This document shows, one piece after another, positions 24,874 through 38,292 of a DNA stretch of 64,000 bases. Under the pieces are notes generated by a model. It made no database searches. It saw nothing but the letters and a program-made list of their open reading frames with translations, and was not told where the DNA came from. How positions within the stretch are numbered: position 1 is the first letter of the stretch; every line of letters begins with the position of its first letter. Position numbers and translations under genes: made by a program. The DNA is from Rhipicephalus microplus. Lineage: Eukaryota; Arthropoda; Arachnida; Ixodida; Ixodidae. The DNA lies in NCBI RefSeq assembly GCF_043290135.1, contig NC_134705.1, positions 95,869,239 to 95,933,238 on the forward strand, given 5' to 3'.

Positions 24874-25111
24874 TTGATTGATTGATTGATTGATATGTGG
24901 GGTTTAACGTCCCAAAACCACCATATCGTTATGAGAGACACCGTAGTAGAGGGCTCCAGAAATTTCGACCACCTGGGGTTCTTTAACGTGCACCCAAATC
25001 TGAGCGCACGGGCCTACAAAATTTCCGCCTCCATCGGAAATGCAGCCGCCGCTGCCGTGATTTGATCCCGCGACCTGCGGGTCAGCAGCCGAGTACCTTA
25101 GCCACTAGACC
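24874..25111 (-). mobile_element. SINE with 13-bp target-site duplication
   Basis: A minus-strand copy with a (TTGA)n-type tail and a slightly truncated head. The exact repeat CACTGTAAAACGA flanks it at 24861-24873 and 25112-25124. Confidence 0.93.
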
Positions 25112-25204
25112 CACTGTAAAACGAAACCCTGTCAACACGCACCACTTCGTCGTCAAATGTTTCCTTTTCTGTGTGTCCTCACAACGCCTCCAGTTCTTTT
25201 CTCG

Positions 25205-25435
25205 TCCAACTCGGTGAATCAGTGGCTATTGGATGCTCGGCTGCTGACCCGAAGGTCGCGGGTTCGATCCCATCGGTCGCATTTTAATGGAGGCTAAATG
25301 GTAGAGGCCCATTACTGTGTGATGTCAGTGCAGGTCAAAGAACACCAAATGGTCGAAATTTCCGGAGTTCTCCACAACGGCGTCTCTCGTAATCATATCG
25401 TGATTTTGGGACGTAAAGCCCCACATATTATTATC
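25205..25435 (+). mobile_element. Divergent tRNA-derived SINE
   Basis: The head AATCAGTGGCTATTGGATGC, the B-box GGGTTCGATCCC, and the body in order with many changes, ending in CCCCACATATTATTAT. The TTAT-type end is like the copy at 61658. It begins only about 80 bp after the TSD of the previous SINE. Confidence 0.8.
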
Positions 25436-25620
25436 TGTTACTTTTCTCGAGCGCTACAACAAAGTAGGTGCAGCCACGACAAGCAGCTCACCAAGTCACC
25501 CATTATCATCACTCTCTATGCTGCGAAAGCGCTTGAATGATTTTGTGAAATTGATTCACAATCACGTGATATCGTATCAGCGTCATAATAATGCTATAGA
25601 TTGTGCAATCGGGGTAAATT

Positions 25621-26460
25621 TTGAGGGACAATAAGACACACAGAGTCTACAATGACGCTGATTTTATTGTTTACTTGACGGGCGGCGGCCCTCATCTTCG
25701 ACCTTGTTATTCACTTTTTTTAATGTAAAAAAAAGATTGGCGTAAACAGATATTTTTTTTATTTGTACCGACGCTTACAAAAAGTGTTTTAAGGCACATT
25801 ATAAGTGAACTTATTACAGAGCTCTCATAATCAACAAGTATTCGCATCATCTTCCCAAAGGGAACCCTGATGGGATGCGAAGCAGCCGCGTGGCGCACGT
25901 GGGGCGTCATGAGGTGAACGGCGCTAACACGGCTGCTGCGGTGAGTGCTGGAAGAGTCGTTTGAAGCGATGGCTGGCGTAGGTCTTGTCGTCTCTTCAGA
26001 GGGGACACGAGCGCTCGACCGGAACTGGCGTGCGTTGCGCCTTGGCTACCACGGCCTTGTGATCGAGCGTTGCGAGTGGTGGAGAAGGTTAAGGGAGAGA
26101 GAGAGGTGACACGTACACATATGTTTCAACCCGTAGGTTAGGCGTGCGTCAGGTATATTGCGCGTGAATCGGCGAGTCGGCGCTGTGACGAGCGGCGGTC
26201 GCGGTAGTGGAGCGAGCGGCCGTAGCAGCAGGTGTTGCGGACGAACGGATGATGCAGCAGCTGCGGGTGCTGCGGTGAGCGCGCGGCAGGTGAGGGAAAG
26301 AATGACGTCAGAGTGCACAGCGAGGGAAGCGTGACGTCAACGCGCAGCTGCGGCGTGACCTACTAGGCACCGCTCCAACACCTTCGTTCCAACACCTTCG
26401 TTCTAGGCACCGCTCCAGCACGTTCGTACCGACGCACGTACGGTGTGACATGCGTGATTC
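25621..26460 (-). other. Possible LTR-like sequence (tentative)
   Basis: On the minus strand a GC-rich stretch leads to an AATAAAA signal near 25660 and ends in TGTCCCTCA near 25622. This could be the R/U5 end of a solo LTR. Boundaries, terminal repeat and TSD could not be settled. A short tandem repeat (AACACCTTCGTTC, with the CACCGCTCCA block) lies near 26370-26420. Confidence 0.25.
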
Positions 26461-29400
26461 AAAGAGTTGCTTCACATAAAAAATTCTTGATGACTCCAGC
26501 TCCAGCAACAACAGTAGATAACCATAAATACTTTGCTAAAGTGGTTTCATTGCAAAAAATGTGCGCAGTTTGAACAGGGGTACAAAGTCTGTTTGCGAGG
26601 TTCATGCTTTCTTTTTTTCTGCTTTCTGTGAGAAGTATGTCATTTACTTCAAGGTTGCCACGCGGCAAGGCCCGGGACATTACGGAGTATTAACATTTGT
26701 TTCTGAAATGCTCGTCCATAAAACTGTATGAAAAAAAAAGAATTACAGATATTCGGTGACACAAAAATAGTTCGCGAATATTGCTGGGAATGCTGTTTAC
26801 GTCTTCGTTTTGCGGCCGCATGTGCATGCTGTTTTATACGTGGTGCCCCTCCAGATCAAGCGATTAACTCTGAGCTATTTGGCTTGATAAATTTTCATCT
26901 ACATTACACACTGTGTACCGTGCAGCAATCTATAGGCTCATCCTGTTTGTGTGCGTAATACCAGACGAATGAAATGGGGCAGTTAAGGAAGAAAGATACG
27001 TAATCTAATCGTGTGAGCAGTCATGTGAACCCATGCTTCTTCTCTTTATTTCGTATTATGGATAAATGTTCCTGTCCGACAAAAACTGATTGGTCTTCAA
27101 AAATCACTAACCCGAAACTTGACAAAAAATCGCTGATGTGTTTTTAATGCTTGCTATAAAACATCATGCTGAGTGTACTACTCAGTGTAGGATTGCTTGG
27201 GATTGAAAATAGATGCGTGTTAGTTATGATGAACAGAGAACTGGAGTCCCTCAAGCAGCAAGTTATCATTCGGTTTCAGTTCGTTAGTTAGCAAGGCACT
27301 TGGAGCGGTGCCCGTGCTATAGGACCAAGTGGCAGTATACATTTTGAGTGTTTGCTCGCGGCAAAATAGCTTTTAAAAGGGTGTGAATAGAGCTTGTTGG
27401 CTTGGCTTCATAGCAGGGAACAGCGCAGTTACACGGGACAAGACAGACTGAAAGACTTGGCATAGATGAGTCCGAATAGCCGTTTTCCGGTTAAATGTTT
27501 CGCTAAGTTTGGAAGTCAAGCTCAGGGAAACAATTTCTACGAGTGACCTCCAAAGAGTTTTAACTTGAAAAGCGCAAAAAACTTGAGATTGTCAGCAAGG
27601 CTTACAATACATCGTGTTGCCTTTCTTGTCTTGTGTACTGGCACTTTTTTTTCGCTGTGAAGTTTTAACTTGCTGTAGTTACCTTGTTGGTGCAGCAACT
27701 TACCGGCGTTGTGGAATTAGAGAAAAAGAGAGATTAGTTTGTTTACTTTGAGAGAAAACATCACCTTGTAACTAATTAGTTAAAACAGCACAGAAAAGGG
27801 AATCAAGTGTTTCTAACTCACTCAGTGTTACTTATTTAACAATCGTTACATTCATACGCGTGAATGACCTGCGTGCTCATGAAATGACCGATGTCTTTGC
27901 TACATTCTTAAGTGTCTGCAACACAGATCAGCGCTTAGTGGAAGTCAGGCATCGGCGTCTAACCTGGCACGTTCGTACGTTAACTACGTAAGGCTGCATT
28001 CGAAACATTTTTGGCCTGCAAGCATTAGCTAACGTCGGTCATTCAGTTTGAAAAAAAAAACAAAGAAAACGGGAAATCACGACTGTCGGAACATTTCTCT
28101 CACTGAAAATAGCGTAAGACGATTCTTTATGGACGCATACCGAGGACTGGCATTCATTTGATAGTGGCAAAACAGAAATAAAAAGATCTGTACCTCATCA
28201 GCGAGAATGTTGCGCTGTATGGTAGTGCACTTGAAGTTCAGAACGTAGTACTAGTTGTCAGTGGGGGTTTACTTGAGCCAATATATACCAAAAGGAGAAA
28301 GGAAGAAAAAAACTGATTATCATGCTGTAAATATCTCACTAGAGTGGCTGACACGTGAGCATTGGTTGTTAGAGGACGAGGGATAAGTAAAGGACACGAA
28401 GAGAATAGCGAGGAAGGGATTTAGAATTTATTTACATATATATCTACGCAAATAGGTGCGAATGTTAATAACATTTGCTAATAAAATACGTGAAAATACG
28501 TTCTGACACGCACGACACTTCAACACTGATATGAAACGTTGACACAACAGTAGGCGTACCCATTTCCCGACAGGCTGTATCTTGAGATGAGCGGGAGCAC
28601 CCGCAGCATCACACACGACAGCCTGCCATCTCAATGTGCACGGAAATGTGGTTGAATAGACCGTGGTATCGGCTAGATATATACGCAGTGCTGTCGGACG
28701 GATCCACCTAAAACTCTGCACCGAGACGATGGAGACCCGATAAGGGCGCGTGCAGCTATCGTCACAGGTGGTCTGAACATTCCTTAAAGAACATTTTCGA
28801 TTTGATACTGCTAATGGTGTCAGATGTTTTTCGTGTAAATTTCCCCACCGCGATCGCTCAGTACATCTATATTCCTATAAGCGCTCGACGCTTGCACCCC
28901 GCAGTATTGCGTCTGCAAAGTTCGACTACTGTATACTCGCGGACAACTTTTCTTGGCAGTGCAGCGAAGGCTACAGTGACACATCGCGTATATCCTACCG
29001 CTATGAATGTAGTACTACAATTGTGCCGTTATTTTCTACGTGAAGTATGAAAAATACTGCCTTCAAGTACATGTCCAGAAGCTCGGCCTCTGTAGCTTTC
29101 CCTTCTTTTGCCAAGAAACGTTTTCCGCGAGTTATATAGATGGGCTTTACCTGAGGCTGCGGCTGTGAAATTCACGTTTTATACGAGCAGAGATGCGAGT
29201 CCCGACGTGTGGAGCATTAAACTTGGGATAGAAAGTTGGTCAAGTTGACACGCTTGTAAGATGAAAAGAAAAAAAAGCTTACATAAAGCGGAAGGAACTT
29301 AGAACAGCGAACCTTAGCTGAGACATGTTAGTGAACCAGCAGACGCAGTACGTAGGATACTTGCGCAGCGCAATCACCGCTACCTACAAAGAGGCATATA

Positions 29401-29949
29401 CACAATATATAATCATAAATAGCGTCCCAACAGCAGCTCTACAAACCTGTATTTATTGGCATAAATACAATGTACTGAACTATGATAAACTTTAAGACGG
29501 CAAGCACAGTCTTAAGAGAACGCCAACACGTCCGTATCACCTTTTAGCGCACTGCACCGAAATAGCGCGAATGGAAGACCATAGGCAAAGCAACGTGACG
29601 GAGGAATTCGGGGAGATGGAAACGAACGGTTACGACAGACGCTGAGGGGAAGTGCGGTTAAGCCTGGTTAACAAACGCCTTTGGTCGGGATCTGCTATGC
29701 CTTTCACGTGCCTTCTTTCGTGGTCTCCCAGCGCCACTTAGAGATTATAAGCAAACGCAGGCGGGCCACTCACCAATGGGAACATGGGGTGAGTAAGCTG
29801 CCATCGTGGTTCTAGACCGGCTGGCATACCTTCGTTCTGTTGTTTATTTATACACTCATCAGTGCCCGTGATCAGCGCTTTCACTGTGTTCAAGCGTTCT
29901 GGGACCTTAATAACATTCGGAACAGCTTGCTTTAACTTTGCTCGTACAG
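26461..29949. other. Long stretch without a recognisable gene
   Basis: About 3.5 kb with no repeat family shared with the rest of the window and no supported exon. The longest frames (for example 97 codons antisense at 28428-28721) have no motif I recognise. It could be intergenic or 5' intron of the galectin gene. Confidence 0.35.
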
Positions 29950-30052
29950 CAACAACTCATGCGCTTGCTGCGTAGGCCGGGAGACGAATGCAGTGATTGC
30001 GGAGATAACCAACCGCTGGACTTAATGTTGTCTTCCCTTCTCGTAGAACTTG
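29950..30052 (+). CDS. Candidate internal exon with CxxC motif (unassigned)
   Basis: A pyrimidine-rich acceptor ending in TTGCTCGTACAG precedes 103 bp that stay open, and GTAAGT follows at once. The translation begins QQLMRLLRRPGDECSDCGDN. The LLRRPG-x-x-C-x-x-C-G part recalls the start of an ArfGAP zinc finger, but the Trp and the second Cys pair expected after it are absent, so the likeness may be chance. The exon ends with one spare base, which does not fit the phase of the galectin exons, so it would belong to another transcript or be spurious. Confidence 0.22.
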
Positions 30053-31451
30053 GTAAGTTATTGCGGGTCGCATTGCTAGGCACACTACTTACGGGCGTTA
30101 ATTGCGACGGCCCACGTGCGCCCCAAACGAAGAGTTTTGGACGGCCGTCGACGGCATAGCAAAAAATAGCACCAGCTATCCTATACGTAGTAAATTGGCT
30201 TAATATAACATGTCCCGTAGAATGTTCGTGATTGTCAGCTTGGTATGAATCACCTGGTTAAGAAAACATTTTTTTCGGTATGAATCATGAAGTGGCGTTC
30301 GTTAGTCAGAACAAGAGTGCTAATTACCTTCGGACTAGTAAACTTTGGCCTACGTTGGCGCTCCCCCCTAATGTATCAGTGTCAGCGTCAGCTCTTCATA
30401 TACATTATTAAGGCAGACAAGGGCTGATTGCATAACGTCTACGTATTTCGCTGCAGATATAAAAGGAATAATTCTAGAGTTAGTTTCTCTAAAATGGCGT
30501 TACTTAGCGGTGGTCACTACACTAAATGTTCTGTAGGAAATGTCTGCTTCGTGAAGTGATCTACTTGACACTAATTAATTTTGACACCCTTGAACAAAGA
30601 TATTCGTCAAGCATGTTTTCATTAAGGAATGTTGTATAACTGTATACAGCGCCTGCGTATTCGGTATGATAATAGCGTGCTAACAACAGCAACAACAACA
30701 AAAGTAGTAAAGCACTGTGCCTATTTTCTACGTAGGTTCTACATGGCGTTTCATGTTAGGAATGTATATATGTCTGGTCGAAACAAGCGCATTTTCCTTT
30801 AGAGCTCTGATGATGGTGTGGTAGGAAGCTTAAATTTTCATAATAAATGTGGTACATGCAATCTAAAGGGCTAACAAAACCAACTTTCCTGTATATCTGC
30901 TGATTCTATTTGCGAGAGGCGCACCAGTCAGTACGAAATACGTCATCGGAGACATAGATAATCCGCAGATGTTACTGCGAAATCATTTCTTCGAGAATAG
31001 ACAACTGGGTACACGCTGTCTCCATATGCGGCCGGCAGGAGGAACGCCCCTCAACGTTCTTACTGGACGTCTAGATATGTACTTTAGCTCGAGATACGCC
31101 AGCAAGGCACTTTTCATGTTTACTTTTTTTATCTGTCTTACCTCAATCTTGTTACGTCGGCTCCCACCCTGGGTTCGGCATAGCAGGTGGCATTCATCCG
31201 TTTTTTTTTTCTGGAAGGTAGTAGACCGATTCACATATGCGCGAAAAACCACCGTCACAGTTTCCCTTTGCTTTCTACTCGGCAACCAGATGTAGTGGAG
31301 GTATATGCCGGCTCCGAGTTGGACTTGAGCGCAGCCTCCTGCATACTTTATTAGGCTGTATATATCGGTTCCGAAGCGACAGAGAGAACGCAAGAACGAA
31401 AGCAAGTGAATGCACGTCGAGCAGCCTATAGTCTAGACTGCTTCAATATTT
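30053..31451. other. No recognisable gene
   Basis: Short frames on both strands near 30969-31405 are mutually antisense and show no motifs. A TATATAT-like sequence near 31358 lies about 95 bp before the candidate exon that follows. Confidence 0.35.
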
Positions 31452-31568
31452 ATGTACACAAAGCCGGCGGACGGGGGCGTGTTCGGGACGCGGAAAGAAG
31501 CGGTCGGCTACGCCTCGCCTAATGCCGTGACGTTGGATGCGCTGTGTAGGAGACGCGCGGTCTCTGAG
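31452..31568 (+). CDS. Candidate first coding exon of the galectin gene (tentative)
   Basis: An ATG opens 39 codons (starting MYTKPADGGVFGTRK, ending RRRAVSE), followed directly by a GTACGC donor-like site. The exon ends in phase 0, the phase the next supported exon (35830) needs. The ATG context is weak (T at -3) and the peptide has no recognised motif. Other first exons are possible, so this rests only on the open frame, the phase and the position. Confidence 0.25.
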
Positions 31569-33022
31569 GTACGCGTGGCCGAATGTCAAACTGTGTGCTC
31601 CTTCGGGAGTGCGCGCTAGATCCTAACAAAGAACATGAATTAGAGGCGTTGATTATGCGCGACCTCTCGACCTATGCAGTCGCCCAACGAGGAAGGAAAT
31701 CTAACAAGAAGAGAGCCGTGGCTTTGCGAATGGGACTGTGTGCCGTGTATCGCGTTTGCTTTGTTGTAGCACGTTGCGTTTAGGTTAAATGAGATAACAC
31801 ATGGTTGCCGGGAATGAAGGAGCCGCCCGCGGCACGCTGTTCATTGTAATCGACTTTGGTGGGTGTGACCTAATTCGTGTAAAGGTTTCGTCGGAGAAAG
31901 ACGGCGCAATTACTTGTAATCGCTGTAAGCAGTATCGACAGTTACCACCACACAGGTGTGCTAATAGTGTGACAGCATTTTTGCAGTCTGAAGAAGACAG
32001 ATTATAGTTTCAGTAGACTGAAAAAAGACAGGATCCACCTAAAAGTGCTGGAATTTAGTTCACACACGAATATCAAACAGCGAGAGAAATGTGGAAGCCT
32101 ATTGAATTGAAAAACTAAAAAAAATGCATCTGCCATTCATCCATTGCTTTCTTAGACAAACAATTTTCGCTCCTTTCATCTGTGCGTTCATGACTATATT
32201 TTTTATCATTCGTGTTGTTTGCTATATATGCATTTGGCGTAGCCTGTTGCTGTGAACGTGCTAATCCGAGGTATCATAATAACTAGTGTTTGTTATATGC
32301 GTCAGGGATGTTTTTTTTTTTGTTTTGGACGAGATAGTGCAGATCATGTTGGCTACTTGAGCAGACGTATTTTCAAAAACAAACCAGGTATTAGATTGCG
32401 CTCGTTTGTTAAAAATCTTTGCTTCGTCCCCATGCTTGTCTCGTGCAAAATGGCTGAAAGATGAATTCCAGTTTAATTCACAAAATTTTCTCTCTGATAG
32501 TTATGTTTTTTTGTTGCACGTTTCTTATCAGCTATGGAAGTGCTGGCAGGGTCTTTGTCGAGATTTAAACTTGAGTCTCGCCTAACTTTGCGTTTGCTTT
32601 TAGCGACACTGTAAACATCGCCGACCCAAGTCGGGGTAGAATTACGCGCCCAGCAATAGTGTTGTAAACAACGACGTTACACGATTCACTCTCGCTGCTT
32701 GAGTCTTCCTGGCGCTTGCCGATGAGCGCAGCTGCGCAGAAACTGCTGACGCAACGGAGCCACCATGCAAACTTTAGACTGGACTGAAGAAAGGGAATGC
32801 TGGGCACGTGGCCCGGAATGCGCCCTCCGAAAGACGACCGCGAAACGCTCCCCTTCTTCGCATCTGCCAAGACGCCGTACAGCTTTCTGGCCTTCATCTT
32901 CTTCAACAACGTTTTCCCGCTGTTCGTTTACTGGAATTTCTAAACCTACATGAGCAGCAGTATCCTGTGAGAATTCTGTACAAGCATTGTCTGAGGGAAA
33001 AAAAAAAGTCAAGTGTCCGTGT
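31569..33022. other. No recognisable gene
   Basis: Overlapping frames of about 110 codons on both strands at 32565-33012 are not supported by motifs. Otherwise nothing is seen. Confidence 0.35.
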
Positions 33023-33023
33023 G

Positions 33024-33383
<360 letters not shown>

Positions 33384-35829
33384 ATTATGCTGACTAACGT
33401 TAGCGGGGACTTCGTCTGCAGCATAAAAACGTCCAACCATATACATGACCATACGAGGACTTCTAACTTGGCCTGAACTCACCTTGCTTATATCGAGGGC
33501 AAACACGTGCTTCCCAGGTCAATTATCTCATCATTCCTTTTACTCGTCTCTGTGCTCCGTGTCTCGTTTGTCTTTCAGAGCGAGCGTGAGTGTTTCTGTC
33601 ACTTCCTTCCGATACCCTTATCGCGCTCCACTCGTTTTTGTGTTCTTCGTATTCCCACTGCTGGCCCTTCCAAATCTCTCTTGGAACATCTCTCCTGTGC
33701 TGTCAACCCCCTTCTCTCGTCCTTTACGTTCCCTTTACCGTTTCGTTAGAGCACGAAGCCGGAATGCTTCCTTCTCGCCCTCGACGTTTATTTCGGTCCA
33801 AACGCCTGCAGCTCTGTTCTTTCCTTGCGAGAGTGGAAGCTTGATTGACATGCCTCCCCCTTTGGCAACCAGGCTCCAATAGGTTACCTTCTGGCCGCGC
33901 TGTTTTGTGGCTCCATGGGGAACCTGCTTACTTCTCGCCGCGTCCGATCGGGCCAATATCAATAAGGCAGGCCGAGCGGGCCAATATAAGCTCTCCTAGG
34001 AGCCGCGGTTTACAGAGACCCTGCCATGCTCGATAGCACCCTAAGGCATTCCGAAAGTTCAGGCTGAACTCTTAAGCAAGTGCGCATGGGAAATATTTCG
34101 TCATGGCTAACCACAACATTACGTGTACGTCGTTGTCTTGCCTTTATCTTGCGAACATAATATCCCCCTTCCGGCCAGGTGTTAGCACACAACGTAATTA
34201 CTTGTGAAGTAAAAATTGCGAGGTAGTTTCCGGGACGTCGCTTCTGCACCTCTGACTAGAGATGTAGTTGGCGAAGCTAAATTATTAGGTAGTGCGTCCA
34301 TTTGGGTCAAGCAGCATGAGAATTTGATGAGTAAAAGAGTTATCGCGGCCTGCGTATTTAAAGCGACGTACAACTTGGATTCGCATGCAGCATTACAGAT
34401 ATCCTTACACTTGACCAATACGGTGCTTCGAATCAGCATAGATGGGCCATAGAAATTGTGAAAAGGGCGTTTTTTTCGTGCTTTTCTTCAGTTTTTTACT
34501 TGCTGTTTTTTCGTTTCTGGAGTTTTGTTTTTTTCTTTATTGTGTGAAAGCTGGAGCTTCAAACTTTCCAAACGCGGTGACTGTGCCCTCCGTTCCGTTC
34601 ACACGGTTGTGTCTCAAACCAGTTGTAAGAATATTGCATATCTATATTGTAGTGCAGGTGCTGCGGTGTCTCCTGTATTCCGTGTTTTATGTAACAAAAT
34701 AAGTGCGGTGGTTATGAAAAGGATGATGGTACAAATCACGGCTTCGACGACTTCATATTTATCCCAGCAACAGGAAGGAGCAAACGGGCCTATAAGGAAT
34801 TGGTGCTTTATGGCAGTTGAGTCGTTCTTCAAGATGTGACTCCGTCACAGAGGTAACTGAGGTTATTACTTGACGTTTCTTCGTACCGTCATTAACTTTT
34901 TTCTTCCATCGACTTGTACGTTTAGTTACGGCTACTTGGATTAATTTTCTTTTGTGTAGCTTGTACTACGCCGTTAAAGGCTGTGTCGCAACAGAGCTGG
35001 TGGGCACCTAGCAGATCATGGCTTGGCGAGGCTTTTACCTTCTCACCTCTCTCGTTCCCGCTCATTATCACACTACACTGTGCATGCAAATTGGGGTCCA
35101 CCTCTTTCGCCTTGTCTTGTTAAACAGACCCTGACACGGTTTTGACGATTTTTCACAAACACACTGGGTCAGTAAACCAAGTTACAATGGTAATTTAGAG
35201 ACCGATTTGGGCTCTCTGCATAAACTGTGTAATTTACTTCAGCCCTTTAAAGCTGCGAATCGCTCCAGATCGCCGCTGATCGCCGCGACTCGGCCAAACG
35301 CGTTTCCAACCGCCCATACACCAAGTGACATGCCCTGCCCCAGTGACGTCATCGTTTCCAGCTGATCTGATTCGCTGTGGAACGCGCAGCACAGACTGCC
35401 GGTACAGCTTCGGCAGCGGAATTTACGTGTATTTGGTCTCAAGCCAGATCGTGACATAGGCGCCGTGATGGCGGAGCCTAACGCTCGAATGAAGCGTTGA
35501 GGGCAGTTGAGGGTGAAAAGTGGAGCAGAGGAGGGGAGCACTTTTTAGTACTCGTAGCTCTGTTAAAAATGGGTGTTTCAATTGAACTCTGGTGCCAACA
35601 ATTTGATCCAGTGGTGGTCTAATAAAAAACAGAATGTGAAAAAACCGTTTCAGAACTGTTTAACCGTTCGAATAGAGTGCTTACACCGTGATTGAACGCT
35701 TACCTATTCATGATAATGATACGAGCAAACATCAAGGGTAACAGCTCTGCCATTAGAAAAAACATAAAAAGTAAAGCCTTAATGCTTAACCCAAATTGTG
35801 ACACGAAACGTTTTTTGTTATCTTTGCAG
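33384..35829. other. Probable intron or 5' flank, no gene seen
   Basis: Pyrimidine-rich sequence at 33500-33750 and a GC-rich stretch at 35230-35540 with overlapping antisense frames. No exon could be supported. It lies immediately upstream of the first firm galectin exon. Confidence 0.35.
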
Positions 35830-35918
35830 CCGGTTCCATATGCCTGTCCTCTACCCGTCAGCCTTACCGTCGGGTCCCAAATCTACATACAAGGATTGGT
35901 ACCTGAGGTATCCGTACG
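35830..35918 (+). CDS. Galectin CRD1, first exon (N-terminal beta strands)
   Basis: After the acceptor TTATCTTTGCAG this 89-bp exon encodes PVPYACPLPVSLTVGSQIYI and ends LVPEVSV plus two bases, followed by GTAAGT. The P-x-P-x-x-x-x-L-P and 'G-x-x-x-x-I-x-G' pattern is the usual start of a galectin domain, where the first strand packs against the end of the fold. The two spare bases CG join the G at 38293 to give Arg, so the frame runs into the next exon. It has exactly the same length and phase as the CRD2 counterpart at 52767-52855, which supports both. Confidence 0.9.
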
Positions 35919-38292
35919 GTAAGTCTGTGGCCAGTCGTGGAACACAACTCCGCAGCCTGCTGCCCGCGAAAAGTGCATGCTCATGTAAATAATGTCGTGC
36001 AGCACGCCCGCAGTGGGAGTCTTTACCCCGTATACGCCACATTTCATGCTCACAAGGTCACGCGGGGGCAGTGCAGGAAAATTTCCCGAGTGCCCGCTTT
36101 TGGTTCCGGCGGCAGAGTGTTTTGCCTTTGACATAACATTACCAGAGCTCTAGGTTAGCAAGTATTAATCAGAAATATGCAGTCCGCGTAAAAATGATGA
36201 GCCTTCAGTCAAGTCATAAGAATGCCTTATAATCGCGAAGTTCATTTTGACAAGGACAATAGAAGAGAACATGAAGTGCAGTGCAGTGTCATCAAAGCAC
36301 GCTGGCACCAAATCTAGTTATAGCGTCACCGAGTAAGTTTACACACAAAGCTACACATAATGCGACAATGAGAGGTGAAATTGTTTACGTACAACGGGCT
36401 TTTCCACTGTACTAAATGACATTATCAATAACTTAGAAATATATTATTTGCGCTCTCCTCGATTCCTTCTCTCATTATTTCTTTTTGCAATACATCCACA
36501 TTTTCAATGGCCAACTTGTTGATACTACTCACGTCTAGAAATTCGTTTATAGCCAATAATGTCTGCTGTATGCTGCGTTTGTTTGCTTTCGCAGCCAGTT
36601 GCTGTCTCTGTTCGCAAGATCAGACCTATTTCAACTGTTCTCATCGCACAGGTGACACCTGATCCCTTAAATGAGCAAAGCGGACATTGTCGCGATGTTA
36701 GGCAAACGCCTCCCCATTTCTCAAGTAGTTACCGAAATACCTTATCAGGTTTTGTTTCAGAAACATTACACTAAGACCGAGTAAAGCAAAAAGAAAACAG
36801 CAAGAGAAATAATTATATTTTTGTATTACGAAAACAACCACTTCTTTTCAAGGAGGTCTGGTTTCTAATTAAAAAAAAGCCATAATGAAAGAATAGTGGC
36901 GCTGTTTTCATAAAATTACCGTATAACTGTCTCATGAAGTCATAAATTTTTCTCTTTTCCCCACCTCAGAAAAAAAAAAGAACGCGTAACGGTGTCTAAT
37001 TCATTATTTTTTAGTCAACAAAGACCACAGTGTGGTTCCAAAGAGACCTAACACTCTGCGTATAACAATGTATGATATATTTTGTATCGTTAGAAAGAGC
37101 CAAATACGCTTTAGCAACATGCATAGGCGTAATATATATTGGCATCTACAAAAAGAATTCTCGGCGAAGTTTGCACTATTGCGCATCTTATGAGAGTGGC
37201 TAAAAAAGCTAGTTACCCGTTAGGTATCGATGACTCTTTCTGCATGTGCAATTAGGCGAGCGTTGAGCACGATATTTGTTACTAAGTTAGGCTAGCGGCA
37301 AACATCTCCCGTGTGCTTGTGCTTTTGTTTGTCTCGTCTGTGTTTTGTGTGTGTCTGTTTAGCGGCATTTTGTCTCATGTTTCAAACAACATCTCTTTGT
37401 TAACTATGTCAGTGCACGTCTCGTGATGTAGAACCGAGCAAGTTTTAGTGCGGTGGGAGTTGCGCACGCGAGAGGAGCGCATTGGGCACTGCGTGCAGAA
37501 CTGCGTGCAGAACTGCGTGCAGTTGGCACTGCGTGCAGTACTGCGTGCAGAACGACCTTGCCCTTCGAAGGGCAAGGTCGTTCTGCACGCAGCACTAAAA
37601 CTCGCTACTATGTCAGTGTTTTTTTGTAGCATGTCACATCTAAACACTCCGAGGTTCGAGCAAGCGTTCTGCAATTTTCATGTGCATCACCTCACTGCAC
37701 TGTGTGTTTGCATGTTGCACGATGGGAATCGACAGTCCTAAAGAAGAGGAGGTCCAGTCGTAAATGGAGAACTCATCTTTCATTTCATCTTCATTTGCTT
37801 CTTGTATTGTTGAATCGATAATATAAGCAGCAACTGGAAAGATATGTGCGCTAGCTTGTGTGAAGCCTGTTGTGTTTGCTTACACAGTAGCGAAATTGTC
37901 GGCTACCGTATTTACTGGCACGATAGCAACACCGTCAGCTACTAAGGACTGATCGTGGATGTTGGTTATCTCGGCACTGTAGGCTAATGTTGGTTAATGA
38001 GATATAGCGTTCACTACTTTTGGATAATGTTGTCTAATATTGCCAATGCTGTCACATGTTTACTTGTATGGACTTGCGTTGACTGGTATTATCTGCCAAA
38101 GTAGTCGTTAAGTTCTGTAGAGTGGCTGGCGAGTACCGGTAGCAACGTGAGTTTACTAACCCAATTAAAGCAAGGCAATTGAAGGTAATTGAGGGTAATG
38201 CTTACGCATTTTTGCCTTGCATTAACCGCTACGTCTTCACAGAACCAGTGGAAACTCCAATGAACGCATGCAATGACTGGTCGTTCTTCCAG
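35919..38292 (+). other. Intron within CRD1 (2.4 kb)
   Basis: It runs from GTAAGT to TTCTTCCAG. It holds a perfect 52-bp palindrome at 37541-37592 and several poly-A runs, and no supported exon. A 67-bp open segment at 36595 has splice-like borders but breaks the frame. Confidence 0.6.
37430..37610. repeat. Foldback structure with perfect 52-bp palindrome
   Basis: The sequence 37541-37592 equals its own reverse complement (26-bp arms, centre TTCGAA). Just before it, ACTGCGTGCAG occurs five times in close succession. Outer arms (AGTTTTAGTGC near 37442 and GCACTAAAACT near 37592-37602) are also inverse, so the whole block can fold into one large hairpin. It is probably a small foldback element or a recent local inversion-duplication; no TSD was confirmed. 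Confidence 0.85.

Noticed and set aside
28428..28721. 97-codon antisense frame as a possible gene
   Set aside because: No motif, no neighbouring exon and no codon bias that I can see.
32565..33012. Overlapping 108- and 114-codon antisense frames
   Set aside because: No recognisable domain; frames on both strands overlap and end in the microsatellite region.
36595..36661. Segment with AG/GT-like borders in the CRD1 intron (reads PVAVSVRK...)
   Set aside because: 67 bp does not keep the frame between 35918 and 38293, which already join perfectly, and the peptide has no galectin pattern.
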